Position numbers and translations under genes: made by a program. From the NCBI RefSeq assembly GCF_009649745.1, contig NZ_WJNG01000012.1, forward strand, positions 1 through 64,000: DNA of 64,000 nucleotides, written 5' to 3'. This DNA is from Aquibacillus halophilus. GTDB lineage: Bacteria > Bacillota > Bacilli > Bacillales > Amphibacillaceae. Below are positions 49,882-59,213 of this stretch, piece after piece (the first letter of the stretch is position 1; the number at the start of each line of letters is the position of its first letter). The notes beneath the pieces were generated by a model. That model saw only the letters and a list, made by a program, of their open reading frames with translations, ran no database searches and was not told the DNA's origin.

Positions 49882-50673
49882 TTAATCACTCACTTTTTTT
49901 CCTTTTTGTATTTTAAAATCAATTGATTGGTAGTTTTTAATTAGATAATTTCGTTGTTCTGCTTCGTACAATTTGTTGTTTTCTACTGTATTCATATAGG
50001 AATCATAGATAGAGAAACCGTAAAGTGTTGGAAAGAATAAAAGCCATTCTGCGTCTAGAACTGCTGTGGCTCCTTGAATATCACCTAAAAATAGAAGGGA
50101 AATAGCTTCAAGAGCGTGAGAGTAGTAAAAAAAGATGACTGCCCAGACAATAACAAAAAATGCGGTGAGAATTCTATGTATATAAAGCTGACCTAGTCCG
50201 GGGACAAATGCAGACCATATCACTGCTAACAAAGGATTTCTTTTATCGAGATAATTGATTTCTAGTGCACCTATGCTAAATGAATTAAAACGATGTTTTT
50301 CATGTTCTGCTAGAAGGTAAACCTTATTCATATCGACAGTTGTTCGATAACTATCCCAAATCCCGAAAATGTATACTGGAATGTAAACCAACATCCATCT
50401 TGTATCTAATACGTTTTTAGCCATCTCGAATTCACCTTGAAACGAATAAACCATTGCTAAATTAATATGAGCATTGAGGTTAACTACTACTTCCCAAATA
50501 AATAAGACAAAGCCGCGGAGATATTTTGATAGCAGTAAATGTCCAAACCCAGGAAAAGCAGCACCCCACCAAGCAATTATGAAAGGGTTTCTTAAATGAA
50601 TTTGAGTTGTACCTAGAACACTGACATGAGCAGTATAGCGCCTTGCTGTGTTGTCATTTGTGTAGTTATTCAT
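49882..50673 (-). CDS. Membrane protein with an internal duplication (TM2-like repeats)
   Basis: 263 aa built of two similar halves: RNPFIIAWWGAAFPGFGHLL (about 28-47) and RNPLLAVIWSAFVPGLGQLY (about 144-163), each followed by three helices, an ALDxxWLL/VLDTRWML segment and a WDSYRTT / YDSYMNT motif. Each half resembles a TM2-type unit (PGxGxxY). SD GAGGGG before the ATG. Function unknown; its partner gene starts directly after it. Confidence 0.7.
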   Translation of the reverse strand: MNNYTNDNTARRYTAHVSVLGTTQIHLRNPFIIAWWGAAFPGFGHLLLSKYLRGFVLFIWEVVVNLNAHINLAMVYSFQGEFEMAKNVLDTRWMLVYIPVYIFGIWDSYRTTVDMNKVYLLAEHEKHRFNSFSIGALEINYLDKRNPLLAVIWSAFVPGLGQLYIHRILTAFFVIVWAVIFFYYSHALEAISLLFLGDIQGATAVLDAEWLLFFPTLYGFSIYDSYMNTVENNKLYEAEQRNYLIKNYQSIDFKIQKGKKVSD

Positions 50674-50959
50674 CCAATTCCCCTCTAAGTTTTTATTATA
50701 ACTAGTATTCCTAATGAATTTCTTCTTATTCTATTCTGGAAAACAATTTCCATTTGGGTGTGTAAAATTTAAATGAGATGTAAGACTGAACAGATATGTG
50801 CGATATACTTAGTCAAGCATGTAATAAGATTGCACAAATTGGACTAAACAAGCAATTATTTTTATAAAATTATCCAGGGATAATAAGAATCTCAGAATGG
50901 ATTTTATTGTAGTATTAAAGATATTTAAAAGGTATATTATAATCAGCCTAGGAGGAAAC

Positions 50960-51442
50960 ATGAGAAAAATTACATTGTCTAATGGAAAAATTGTGGAAGT
51001 AGAATGCTTAAGCTGTGCTATAACAAGTGGATTGGTGAAACCAGATGGTGGGGTTATCGTTGAGACCCAATACTTTCATGCTCATCAAGATGTTGCTTAC
51101 CCGATAGAAGGTTTGGTGATTCTCGCATCCAAACGACATATAACCTGTTTAGATGAATTAACAGACGAGGAAAAAAACGATTACATTAATATTCTATCAA
51201 GAATTAGAAAAGCGCAGAGGGAAGCACTGGGAATAGAATATGTCTATTATTTTTATAATGAGGACACGACTCATCACTTTCATACGTGGTTAGTACCTCG
51301 ATATGAGTGGATGTACGAGTTTGGACGCTCCGTAGAGTCTGTCAGACCAGTACTACTTCATGCAAGAAATAAAATGAATGATATTTACAATAGAAAAAAA
51401 GTCATACAGGCCATAGATACTTTAACAGATGAACTGAATTGA
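50960..51442 (+). CDS. HIT-like (histidine triad) family protein
   Basis: 160 aa from ATG 50960 (SD AGGAGG, 5 nt); the longer frame has no SD. A CLSC pair (17-20) near the N-terminus suggests a bound metal. The HIT motif is THHFHTWLVPRYEW (104-117), where the triad is His106-Phe-His108-Thr-Trp; the third His of classical HIT proteins is Trp. Nucleotide hydrolase or transferase activity is likely (diadenosine-polyphosphate-like). Convergent with the nuclease gene. Confidence 0.78.
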   Translation: MRKITLSNGKIVEVECLSCAITSGLVKPDGGVIVETQYFHAHQDVAYPIEGLVILASKRHITCLDELTDEEKNDYINILSRIRKAQREALGIEYVYYFYNEDTTHHFHTWLVPRYEWMYEFGRSVESVRPVLLHARNKMNDIYNRKKVIQAIDTLTDELN

Positions 51443-51461
51443 TGGTTTCAAAAAATAGAAA

Positions 51462-51497
51462 AGTATCAAATCGTATTTGATTTGATACTCTTCTTTT
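51462..51497. terminator. Terminator between the HIT and nuclease genes
   Basis: AGTATCAAATC / GATTTGATACT perfect stem, 6-nt loop, then CTTCTTTT. Confidence 0.88.
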
Positions 51498-51501
51498 AAA
51501 T

Positions 51502-52416
51502 TCATTCGCAAGCAATACCGTCGCCATCTCCGTCTAAGTGAGAGCCAAAACCTGGTTCACCTTTATGAATTGGATCAGCATTTGCCTTACGGACTGCACT
51601 GCAATTTTTGTATGTGTCATTCACAGAAGTTGTGGACGATTCATTATCTTGGTAGTAAAAGCCATCTTCATGGACATAATTATCTAGGTTCCAAATACCA
51701 AGCTCGCCATCTTTGGCTCTATTTTGTGCTTTCATATATGCCTTGTAATGCGTATAGGGTGGATCATAGACATATGCTAGTCTTGCATAGCCACCTTCTA
51801 ACAACATTTCATTAAAGGTTTGATTACCTATCCAAAGATAGACAAGTAAGCGATCATATTTATCTCGTTTTGGTCCATCGTACTCTAGTTGTACTTGCTT
51901 TCCAGTTAATGTCTCCTGTGCGAACGCACTTGCTTCTGGACCAAACTGTTGGACAGGTGTGTTCGGTGCTTTTGTTTCTGGAGTATCTACAAGTAGCAAT
52001 CTTATTGTTTCTTCCTTGCCATTTAAGTTGATTTTCATCGTATCGCCATCAACTACTCGGGTGACTTTTGCGGAAACAAAATTAGGGTTGCTAGGTGTTT
52101 CGGATTCTTGAATACTGCTATTTTCTTTAGCTTTAGATCCAGAATCCTCGTTAGTTGTTGACTCGTCTTCTTGTGTTACATCAGTACTTCCTTTAATTTC
52201 GGTACTCGTTTTTTTGTCATCTGAAGGTCCATTAAGCTCTTCAGATGCACATCCAACCAAGCTTATAGAAAAGCCAATTAATGCAACCATCAAGATCTTC
52301 TTAGATTCAATAATAGTAAATTTGTGTAATATCAATATGTTAATTGCTAATAAGATAGCAGAAATTAAATACAAAAGATTGTAGTCATAGGATGCATGTG
52401 TTACCAGATTAACCAT
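51502..52416 (-). CDS. Membrane-anchored thermonuclease with Excalibur domain
   Basis: 304 aa. One hydrophobic helix at 14-31, then a second with a lipobox LVGC (Cys56), then a Ser/Thr/Glu-rich linker (57-110). The SNase domain (about 112-235) shows VVDGDTMKI, RLLLVDTPE, and KRDKYDRLLVYLW with active-site Arg/Glu residues. The C-terminus (about 265-304) is an Excalibur calcium-binding motif, DGDGDGIACE. An exported nuclease like B. subtilis YncB. The extra N-terminal helix ahead of the lipobox is unusual, but the start has a strong SD (AAAGGAG). Confidence 0.88.
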   Translation of the reverse strand: MVNLVTHASYDYNLLYLISAILLAINILILHKFTIIESKKILMVALIGFSISLVGCASEELNGPSDDKKTSTEIKGSTDVTQEDESTTNEDSGSKAKENSSIQESETPSNPNFVSAKVTRVVDGDTMKINLNGKEETIRLLLVDTPETKAPNTPVQQFGPEASAFAQETLTGKQVQLEYDGPKRDKYDRLLVYLWIGNQTFNEMLLEGGYARLAYVYDPPYTHYKAYMKAQNRAKDGELGIWNLDNYVHEDGFYYQDNESSTTSVNDTYKNCSAVRKANADPIHKGEPGFGSHLDGDGDGIACE

Positions 52417-52526
52417 TCATTCATCTCCTTTGGAAGGAATCCATGCTATAAAAGATCATGATATGTGGATAGTTATCTATTGTAGCTTAATAATCATGAT
52501 CCGTGAAGGTATAGACTTTATAAAAT

Positions 52527-52557
52527 AGAGGAGCGTCCAATTTCTGGACGCTCCTCT
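52527..52557. terminator. Terminator between nuclease and LTA-synthase-like genes
   Basis: AGAGGAGCGTCCA / TGGACGCTCCTCT, perfect 13-bp stem with a 5-nt loop; on the minus strand followed by ATTTTAT. Confidence 0.85.
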
Positions 52558-52562
52558 AAATG

Positions 52563-54572
52563 TTAGTTAGATTGTTGAACTTCTCCTAGTACGATATCAT
52601 AATAATCATGTTCAAGTATCTTTGTAGAATAATAAAATTTGTTTTCAACTATGGTTGAGATCCAGTCAATATATTCCTGATCGACTTCTTGGCCATTATC
52701 GGGTATGAATTTTTGATCTTCAGCATTATATTTTCCCTTGTCAGTAACGTAACTTTTGTTTAGGAAAGGAACTATCGGATCCGCATCAGAAAAAATATCT
52801 GTTCCCATGAGTAGTCTGGAATCATATTCAAGTCCAAATAAGTTTGACAGTGTAGGTATAATGTCTAAACTCGAACTCGGTTTAGTTATTGTCTTTGGTT
52901 CCATGCCTTCTGTATATAGGATAAAATCATTTTCATATAATTCGAAGTTTTGTTCTACTGAATGTCCAGCAAACTCGTCGATTGTTTTGTCATCTAGTCC
53001 ATAAGGATAATGGTCTCCACTCAAAGCGATTAATGTATTTTCAGCAATACCAGCTTCTTCTAATTGATTGAGCAAATGTTCCAACGCTTTATCTAATTCA
53101 ATTTGTGTAGAGATATATGCTTTAGCTTGATCAGAGAAGGGAAGGTCCATCACTAGATCTTGATTTTTGCGAGCCATTACATTACCTGAAAATGAATATT
53201 GCATATGACCACTTACAGTCATGTAATAAGCGTGAAAAGGTTCGTCATTTATATATTCAGGTACAGTCTTTTCAACCATTTCCAAATCGGATTCTGGCCA
53301 TGTTTCTCTTATGTTAAGTCCATTACCAAGCCCTTTGTATTCATAGCCCATGTTCGGATGTGAAAGATGCCTACTATAATACGTATAGGAGTGGTTATGA
53401 TAGGCTAGTGTTTTATAATCTAGTTCTTTAAACTGATTCCCCATTACAAATGGTAAATAGTTATCTGCTGATTCTTCAAAACTCCAAACACCACTTTTAG
53501 GAAGTAAACTAGTGAGTGCGACATATTCACCGTCAGTGGTACTAACCTCCCAAGAAGGGGTATAAAAATTAACAAAATTATAGCCGTCGTTTATCAGTTT
53601 GTACAAAGTAGGGGTTGCACCTTCGTGAACAGCAAATGGTGAAAAGCTTTCAGCAGTGATTAAGATTAGATTGTAGCCTTTATATTTACCAGTGTAGTCG
53701 TTTTTAGCTGTAGGCTCGATACTATTAAAATAGTTATGCATATTTTTAATTTCTTCATTTTCTTCATTGGCAGCAAGCTTTTCAAAGTCAATATCCATTG
53801 TATTGAATTCGATTATTTCTTCGTCAATTTCCTGTTCAATCTCATCTTTTGTATTAGCTGTTCGATCAGAAATATCTCTGGTTGGATTTGAAAAATATGC
53901 AGGAACAACGATAGAAGGTGCCTCGATTTCTGGCGACCAACCTGTTAAGGATCTCTGTAAGTCCAATCTCATCATTGTAATTAGTCCGATTTTTTCAGCG
54001 GATAAGGAGGGATAATTACTGTTGAAATACAGGTCATGGGCAGAATGCTGTTCCTTACCGCTTGCTAAAATTACAATTAAAGAAGAGATGTGCACTAGAA
54101 TAATTATGGCAACCAGCACAACTCTAGGGAACCAGTTAATTGTTTTGAAGTAGAGTAGTTTATATCCGAATAATAAGAACAAAAGGGTGGGTAAAAGGAA
54201 CAAAATAACCCAAAAGGCATTCCTTTCTAGTACTGTTACTATGTCTTGCCAAAAATCTAGTACCTGACCTGCATTGCCAGCCGAATATAGACTATAAAAT
54301 GTTTTGAAAAATTCATGGTAAATATACTGGGATGAATAAAGCAAACTAGCTGTTCCAAGTAGGAAACATGATATTATAAAACTGAATTTCCCGTGGGTTA
54401 AGGTAGAGATAATAAAACAAATAATAGCAAAAGAAATTAGGAACAATGCTGAAATAATGAAGCCTAAAGAAAATATTCCACCAGTAACAAGGGACCTAAA
54501 TAAAATATCCATAAATAATAATGAAAGAATAAAATAGTATAGTAAATATTTTGTGGTACCTATTTTAACCAT
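52563..54572 (-). CDS. LTA synthase family protein (alkaline-phosphatase-fold sulfatase domain)
   Basis: 669 aa from ATG 54572 (SD GAAAGGG).  Five transmembrane helices in the first 180 residues, then a long acidic linker (about 245-285, EIEQEIDEEIIEF), then the extracellular catalytic domain: ILITAESFSPFA (metal Glu), WEVSTTDGEY with the nucleophile Thr, and ALSGDHYPYG, HSYTYYSRHLSHPNMGY as later metal or substrate residues. LtaS-like enzymes polymerise or prime glycerol-phosphate chains of lipoteichoic acid. The long acidic linker is unlike LtaS, so it may be a divergent paralogue. Confidence 0.87.
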   Translation of the reverse strand: MVKIGTTKYLLYYFILSLLFMDILFRSLVTGGIFSLGFIISALFLISFAIICFIISTLTHGKFSFIISCFLLGTASLLYSSQYIYHEFFKTFYSLYSAGNAGQVLDFWQDIVTVLERNAFWVILFLLPTLLFLLFGYKLLYFKTINWFPRVVLVAIIILVHISSLIVILASGKEQHSAHDLYFNSNYPSLSAEKIGLITMMRLDLQRSLTGWSPEIEAPSIVVPAYFSNPTRDISDRTANTKDEIEQEIDEEIIEFNTMDIDFEKLAANEENEEIKNMHNYFNSIEPTAKNDYTGKYKGYNLILITAESFSPFAVHEGATPTLYKLINDGYNFVNFYTPSWEVSTTDGEYVALTSLLPKSGVWSFEESADNYLPFVMGNQFKELDYKTLAYHNHSYTYYSRHLSHPNMGYEYKGLGNGLNIRETWPESDLEMVEKTVPEYINDEPFHAYYMTVSGHMQYSFSGNVMARKNQDLVMDLPFSDQAKAYISTQIELDKALEHLLNQLEEAGIAENTLIALSGDHYPYGLDDKTIDEFAGHSVEQNFELYENDFILYTEGMEPKTITKPSSSLDIIPTLSNLFGLEYDSRLLMGTDIFSDADPIVPFLNKSYVTDKGKYNAEDQKFIPDNGQEVDQEYIDWISTIVENKFYYSTKILEHDYYDIVLGEVQQSN

Positions 54573-54735
54573 AATGAACACCCTTTCATTACTAGTTTAA
54601 TACAATCCCTCGTCTGATGCGATATATTTTTTTATTCTAAACTCGTGATTATATTCTATATAGACGATTTAAATAAAGGAGTTGTTACAATTTCTATTGC
54701 TTGTTTTACCTTAGTTGGAATATTGAACAAATAAA

Positions 54736-54765
54736 AAAGGCGAATTCAATTAAGAATTCGCCTTT
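54736..54765 (-). terminator. Terminator of the cold-shock gene
   Basis: AAAGGCGAATTC / GAATTCGCCTTT, 6-nt loop; on the minus strand followed by TTTTATTTG. Confidence 0.92.
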
Positions 54766-54783
54766 GTAGATGTTCAAATTAAA

Positions 54784-54984
54784 TTATGCTTTTTGAACGT
54801 TAGCAGCTTGTGGTCCACGGTTACCTTCTTCAACTTCGAAAGAAACTGTTTGGCCTTCTTCAAGTGTTTTAAAGCCTTCGCCTTGGATAGCAGAGAAATG
54901 AACGAATACGTCGTCTTGTCCTTCTACTTCGATAAATCCAAAACCTTTGTCTGCGTTAAACCATTTTACTGTACCTTGTGTCAT
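54784..54984 (-). CDS. Cold-shock protein (CspA/CspB family)
   Basis: 66 aa single CSD with both nucleic-acid motifs: [10 protein letters not shown] (RNP-1 type, 13-22) and VFVHFSAI (RNP-2 type, 26-33). An RNA chaperone binding single-stranded RNA and DNA. SD AGGAGG precedes the ATG. Transcribed from a strong promoter about 125 bp upstream, giving the long leader usual for csp genes. Confidence 0.96.
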   Translation of the reverse strand: MTQGTVKWFNADKGFGFIEVEGQDDVFVHFSAIQGEGFKTLEEGQTVSFEVEEGNRGPQAANVQKA

Positions 54985-55134
54985 AAATATTTCCTCCTAG
55001 TGTGGATCGTCCACACAATGTATTACTATTCTTGCTCTTGCCTCAAAACGAGAACTTTACGTAGCGTTTTACTTGAAGTGTTTGTCGAACAAAATAGCTA
55101 ATTCTTATTATAGCAAATATATAGCGTTTGTCAA
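54985..55134 (-). promoter_or_regulatory. csp promoter and 5' leader
   Basis: On the minus strand: -35 TTGACA (55129-55134), 16-bp spacer, extended -10 TGCTATAAT (hexamer 55107-55112), then a leader of about 115 nt. The hairpin GTGTGGA-CGA-TCCACAC lies just ahead of the SD AGGAGG, a plausible thermosensing or translation-control element as in other csp mRNAs. Confidence 0.75.
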
Positions 55135-55411
55135 CAAGCCAAAAGATTATTTCAAGATTTTTTTTTTATTAACTCCATTTATAAGATGAATTGTGATAAA
55201 AATCTAGTGTTGTTTTAGTTGGAAAGCCAGTTTTAAAGCACTTTTGTAACTATGAGCTTGTTGCGTACGTCTATATATTATGAATGGAAAAATTTTCGAA
55301 AAAAGGTTACAGTTAACAATTAGCTTTTACAAGTGGAAGAAAGTGAAATATATAGGATATATTCTATTAGTGTTTTTGAGTTCAAGTATTTTTTCTTTTC
55401 AGCCTGTAAAA

Positions 55412-55431
55412 CCACGGGGCTTGCCCCGTGG
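55412..55431. mobile_element. Possible end hairpin of an IS200/IS605-type element
   Basis: CCACGGGGC-TT-GCCCCGTGG, a perfect GC-rich hairpin preceded by CCTGTAAAA in otherwise AT-rich DNA. Subterminal palindromes of this kind mark IS200/IS605 elements. No tnpA or tnpB is present in the 533-bp gap (55135-55667), so at most a relic. Confidence 0.35.
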
Positions 55432-55535
55432 AGTAAGTCAGTATTAATGCGATAAGATTGCTTAAGTATAAAGGGCAAACAAAGAAAGAAAATTATATAA
55501 AGGTCAATCGTAAGCATGCAAAAGCTTAACATATT

Positions 55536-55581
55536 CATTTAACCCTACGATTAGTAAAAACTGTCGGGTTAAATGATTTTT
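55536..55581 (+). terminator. Hairpin upstream of the C45 peptidase gene
   Basis: CATTTAACCC / GGGTTAAATG, perfect 10-bp stem, 20-nt loop, then ATTTTTC; about 90 bp before the next start. Confidence 0.55.
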
Positions 55582-55667
55582 CTTAAACATAAGTCCATCT
55601 ACTTTATTTTCTATTCTAATTTTCGGTACTCTATAACTAGTCAAATTTCTTAAAAAAGAGGTAAACG

Positions 55668-56735
55668 ATGAAACAAGTACATAGTAATATCATACAATTT
55701 CGTGGTTCCCATTATAATTTAGGTGTATATCAAGGTAAAGAATTAATGAATTCCTTAACAGTAAAAAACCGTGAAAAACAATGGAAGGTTAGAAGGCCTC
55801 GGTTTACGATTGATGCTAAAGAAGCGGAAGAAGCAATAACTACTTATGCACCAGGTTTATGGGAGGAGTTAATAGGGATAAAAGACACTTTAAGATGGCC
55901 AATAGAGCGTGTTTTAAAGGAGTTTGGAGGCTATCGATTAGACTATGTCAGGTCAGGATGTTCGATAGTCACAGGGGATAACTATTTTATTCGTAATTAT
56001 GATTACCATCCTAAAACTTACGAAGGGCGGTATGTTTTTTATCAACCAACTGATGGCGGGTACGCAACGGTTGGTCCGAGTCAACGGATAACCGGTCGAT
56101 CTGATGGAATTAATGAAAAAGGCTTGGTAATGGGTTATAATTTTATGCATCGTAAGAAGCCGGGCGATGGTTTCATATGTGGCATGATTGGCAGGATCGT
56201 TTTGGAGCATTGTGCGAATGTATCAGAAGCTGTTGAAATGCTAAAAGTAATTCCTCATCGTCATTCATTTAGCTACATCGTTTACGATAAGAGCGAGGAA
56301 ACCTATGTGGTCGAGGCTTCACCTAGGGGAATTGAAGTTCGTCAATCGAATGTTTGCACGAATCATTTTGAAAAAATGGAGCATGAGAATCGAAACTATT
56401 TAGTCGACTCAGAGCGAAGGCTGAATGTAATACAAAAACAACGAGAGAGTTTCGGTGATGCCTATGATGCATTTCGTTTGTTTAATGATCCAGGTAAAGG
56501 CGTGTTTTCAACTGAGTACAGAAATTGGGCGGGAACAATCCATACATCAGCTTACTTTCCTAGACATATGAAAACGTGGTTTGCTTTAGGTGGAAACCAA
56601 CAGCCGACTGCATTCGATTTCACAAAATGGCTCGAAGGAACAGATGTGACTTCGAATCAAATAATCGGTCAGGTTGAAACTGACATACCGTTTGCACACA
56701 TGGACGAAAATGCAAGTTGGTTTAATGCAAAATAA
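55668..56735 (+). CDS. C45 family autoproteolytic acyltransferase/hydrolase
   Basis: 355 aa. Ntn-hydrolase fold of the penicillin acyltransferase group. The likely processing site precedes Cys97 in VRSGCSIVTGDNYFIRNYDYHP, split here as RSGCSIV plus FIRNYDYHP; the Asn and Asp residues after the Cys match the family. The enzyme cleaves itself before this Cys, which then becomes the nucleophile. Substrates of the bacterial relatives are unknown; some handle lipids or bile-salt-like amides. SD AAAGAGGT. A YwbE gene follows 36 bp later. Confidence 0.85.
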   Translation: MKQVHSNIIQFRGSHYNLGVYQGKELMNSLTVKNREKQWKVRRPRFTIDAKEAEEAITTYAPGLWEELIGIKDTLRWPIERVLKEFGGYRLDYVRSGCSIVTGDNYFIRNYDYHPKTYEGRYVFYQPTDGGYATVGPSQRITGRSDGINEKGLVMGYNFMHRKKPGDGFICGMIGRIVLEHCANVSEAVEMLKVIPHRHSFSYIVYDKSEETYVVEASPRGIEVRQSNVCTNHFEKMEHENRNYLVDSERRLNVIQKQRESFGDAYDAFRLFNDPGKGVFSTEYRNWAGTIHTSAYFPRHMKTWFALGGNQQPTAFDFTKWLEGTDVTSNQIIGQVETDIPFAHMDENASWFNAK

Positions 56736-56771
56736 TATTATTAAAATTATCAGTAGTGAAGGAGTGAAGAT

Positions 56772-56966
56772 ATGAATGGTAAGAGTCGTAAAGATATTCA
56801 AGCAGGTAATACTGTTGATATTGTATTAAAAAACGATCAAAGAAGCGGAAAATTAACTCGTGGAGTTGTAAAAGACCTTTTAACTAACTCACCGACACAT
56901 CCGCATGGTATCAAGGTACGTTTAGAGGATGGACAGGTTGGAAGAGTAAAAGAAATCATCAATTAA
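56772..56966 (+). CDS. ywbE: YwbE family protein
   Basis: 64 aa. Matches the short YwbE family: KSRKDIQAGNTVDIVLKNDQ and TNSPTHPHGIKVRLEDGQVG, a small KOW-like beta barrel. Function unknown. SD GAAGGAG before the ATG. Ends at a strong terminator; probably co-transcribed with the C45 gene. Confidence 0.92.
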   Translation: MNGKSRKDIQAGNTVDIVLKNDQRSGKLTRGVVKDLLTNSPTHPHGIKVRLEDGQVGRVKEIIN

Positions 56967-56977
56967 TTTCAACATAT

Positions 56978-57023
56978 AAAATGAGCCACTAACTCTTTAA
57001 GAGGGTAAGTGGCTCATTTTATT
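56978..57023 (+). terminator. Terminator after ywbE
   Basis: AAAATGAGCCACT / AGTGGCTCATTTT with a nested CTCTTTAAGAG, then ATTT. Confidence 0.9.
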
Positions 57024-57135
57024 TAATGGGATTATGCCGATACTTTTCTTCTATAGTGATAAATCTACTAAATTTAACATATAAATATTGTATAGATTAT
57101 CAATTTAATAGAAATTAAGTAGAGGAGGAAATTAA

Positions 57136-57567
57136 TTGAGTGCTGAAGTTGCTATTGTCATATTTATTTTATTTATGATTTTTGCCTTTTTTGTTAGTTA
57201 TTTCTCAGCTCTTTATATGATTGACGTAATGGGTTTGTTTGAACCAAATGTTTTTGTTGCAACAATGATTAACTTACTTCAAGGTACTTCTGCTATTTTT
57301 ATATGGTTCTTATATTCGATAAAAATTAGTGAAACTCTGTTTTTTGATGGTCTATTATTTGGTTTAACATTACTAATAGTAAGTGAAATATCTCTAATCG
57401 TTTTGTTATTTGCTGATAGAGAAAAAGTAAAGGGATATATGAAGAAATGGAATGGCAAAATACATGCAGTTAAATTATTTATAACCTATATTGGCAAAGT
57501 GTCTCTTAAAAAGCTAAGCATTGCTAATTCGAAAGTAAGAAAAGCCTTTAATAAAAGTAAATCCTAA
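57136..57567 (+). CDS. Membrane protein of unknown function
   Basis: 143 aa from TTG 57136, 8 nt after SD AGAGGAGG. Three transmembrane helices (about 5-28, 45-63 and 72-92), followed by a basic soluble tail (REKVKGYMKKW ... KVSLKKLSIANSKVRKAFNKSKS). The tail would be cytoplasmic. Not a family I recognise. Its stop codon overlaps the next terminator. Confidence 0.65.
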   Translation: MSAEVAIVIFILFMIFAFFVSYFSALYMIDVMGLFEPNVFVATMINLLQGTSAIFIWFLYSIKISETLFFDGLLFGLTLLIVSEISLIVLLFADREKVKGYMKKWNGKIHAVKLFITYIGKVSLKKLSIANSKVRKAFNKSKS

Positions 57568-57607
57568 ACAACTTCGGCCCACAAGGACCTTAGTTGTTTT
57601 TTTGCGG
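57566..57607 (+). terminator. Terminator after the 143-aa membrane protein
   Basis: AAACAACT / AGTTGTTT with an inner GGCC-like step, then T6. Confidence 0.75.
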
Positions 57608-57702
57608 GAAATTTTTTAAGCATTCACATCAAAAAGCATACATAGATGGTAAAAAAATGGAAAAACTATTTCTGTCAATCGATTTGAACGGAGGTTTTAT
57701 AT

Positions 57703-58710
57703 ATGACAATTGATCACTCTACCCAATTATCATCTTCTGAAATCGCGGTGTTATGGGGTGGATATATTGAAAATACAATGTCTAGGTGCGTATTAACCTA
57801 CTTTGATTCTATAATTGAAGACCAAGATTTTAAACCAGTTATTGAACAAGCATTGACCATATCCAATAGAAATGTTAAGCAAATTAAAGAGATACTTACA
57901 ACTGAACAAATTCCTGTACCTTATGGATTTAGTGATTCTGATATAAACGTTCAAGCTCCGCGGTTATATTCAGATACGTTTATGGTGCGTTACATTTTAT
58001 TTATGGGTAGAAGCGGTGAAATAACCAATGCTTTTGCTCATGGTACTTCCGGTCGTGAAGATATTAGAGCATTATTTTTCAGCCATTTGAAGTCTTCAGC
58101 CACTTTATATGACCAAGCGGCCAATGTTATGTTGAAAAAGGGTACATTCGTACGTTCTCCCTATATAGTTTACCCTACACAGAATGAATATGTTGAGAAA
58201 GAAAATTTTTTAGCGGGGTTTATTGGGGAAAAAAGACCTTTAACAGCAATGGAAATAGCACATATTGCCACCAATGTGGAATCAAATTCAGTTGGAACAA
58301 CATTGTTAACTGGCTTTGCACAAACGGCACAATCAAATGAGATTAAAAAATATTTGGCAAGAGGATTTGAAATAGGTAAAAAGCAAATGGAAATATTAGA
58401 TAAAGTGTTAACTGACGATAATACAGCTTCACCTAAAACTTGGGATGGAGTTGTCGAAGCATCAACAAGTTCACCTTTCTCTGATAAGCTAATGATGCAG
58501 CATGTAGTAACGATGAACTCTCAATCCCTAGGGAGCTATGGTCAATCTTTAGGTGGAAGCCCACGAAGAGATATTGCTTCCCATTATGCTCGATTTATTG
58601 TAGAAGTTGGAAACTACGCTAATGATGGTGCTGAAATAATGATAACAAATGGTTGGATGGAAAAACCACCACATACGGTTGACCGTCAGAAAACAATGAA
58701 GCCCAATTAA
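57703..58710 (+). CDS. DUF3231 family protein
   Basis: 335 aa made of two similar alpha-helical halves. The first is SSSEIAVLWGGYIENTMSRC (about 10-29), the second LTAMEIAHIATNVESNSVG (about 179-197), each followed by helices. Typical of DUF3231, found in Bacillales and related to coat-F/ferritin-like bundles. No signal peptide. SD CGGAGG before the ATG. Function unknown. Confidence 0.82.
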   Translation: MTIDHSTQLSSSEIAVLWGGYIENTMSRCVLTYFDSIIEDQDFKPVIEQALTISNRNVKQIKEILTTEQIPVPYGFSDSDINVQAPRLYSDTFMVRYILFMGRSGEITNAFAHGTSGREDIRALFFSHLKSSATLYDQAANVMLKKGTFVRSPYIVYPTQNEYVEKENFLAGFIGEKRPLTAMEIAHIATNVESNSVGTTLLTGFAQTAQSNEIKKYLARGFEIGKKQMEILDKVLTDDNTASPKTWDGVVEASTSSPFSDKLMMQHVVTMNSQSLGSYGQSLGGSPRRDIASHYARFIVEVGNYANDGAEIMITNGWMEKPPHTVDRQKTMKPN

Positions 58711-58776
58711 CCTTTCTATTGAACACATAATTTTGTGTAAAACTTTCAAAACTGAGACGGGGAATTAGCAATGAAA

Positions 58777-58814
58777 ATTGGTACGCCCACTCTAAGAGAA
58801 GGTGTACCGTTTTA
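58777..58814 (+). terminator. Terminator after the DUF3231 gene
   Basis: GGTACGCC / GGTGTACC (one G-U) with a 13-nt loop, then GTTTTAATGG. Confidence 0.7.
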
Positions 58815-58880
58815 ATGGTTTTTGAACTAATTTAATGCGGATCCTCTAATGAAATCTAAGAATAGAGTTAGTTCACCTGT

Positions 58881-59213
58881 TTAATGACAAATACCTAAAT
58901 TAAACGCAATTACTTTTAGTTGGCTCCCAACCACCAATAACCATACTACATGGTGGCTGATATGGGTTATGAGATAACCTCTTTGTTTTTTGAACAATTT
59001 AAACCTATACTGAAAAAAGAAGAAAAGAACTGTTATGGTAGTAATAATGGATGTGAGACCTAAAATTCCTTTAAATGGAGAGGTCCAAAGATAATCATTG
59101 ATAGTGGGTATAACTAATACAGTATCGAAATAAATAGTCAAAAAATAAATGCCTAGCGACCAGGAAAGAAGCATAAGTCCAACAATAATAACACTTGATA
59201 TGTTTTTCGCCAT
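58881..59213 (-). CDS. Small membrane protein
   Basis: 110 aa from ATG 59213, 8 nt after GGAGG; the ATG at 59225 precedes that SD. Three transmembrane segments (about 6-28, 47-66 and 84-104), with a basic loop FQYRFKLFKKQRGY. Family not recognised. Divergent from the rlmN-like gene. Confidence 0.6.
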   Translation of the reverse strand: MAKNISSVIIVGLMLLSWSLGIYFLTIYFDTVLVIPTINDYLWTSPFKGILGLTSIITTITVLFFFFQYRFKLFKKQRGYLITHISHHVVWLLVVGSQLKVIAFNLGICH

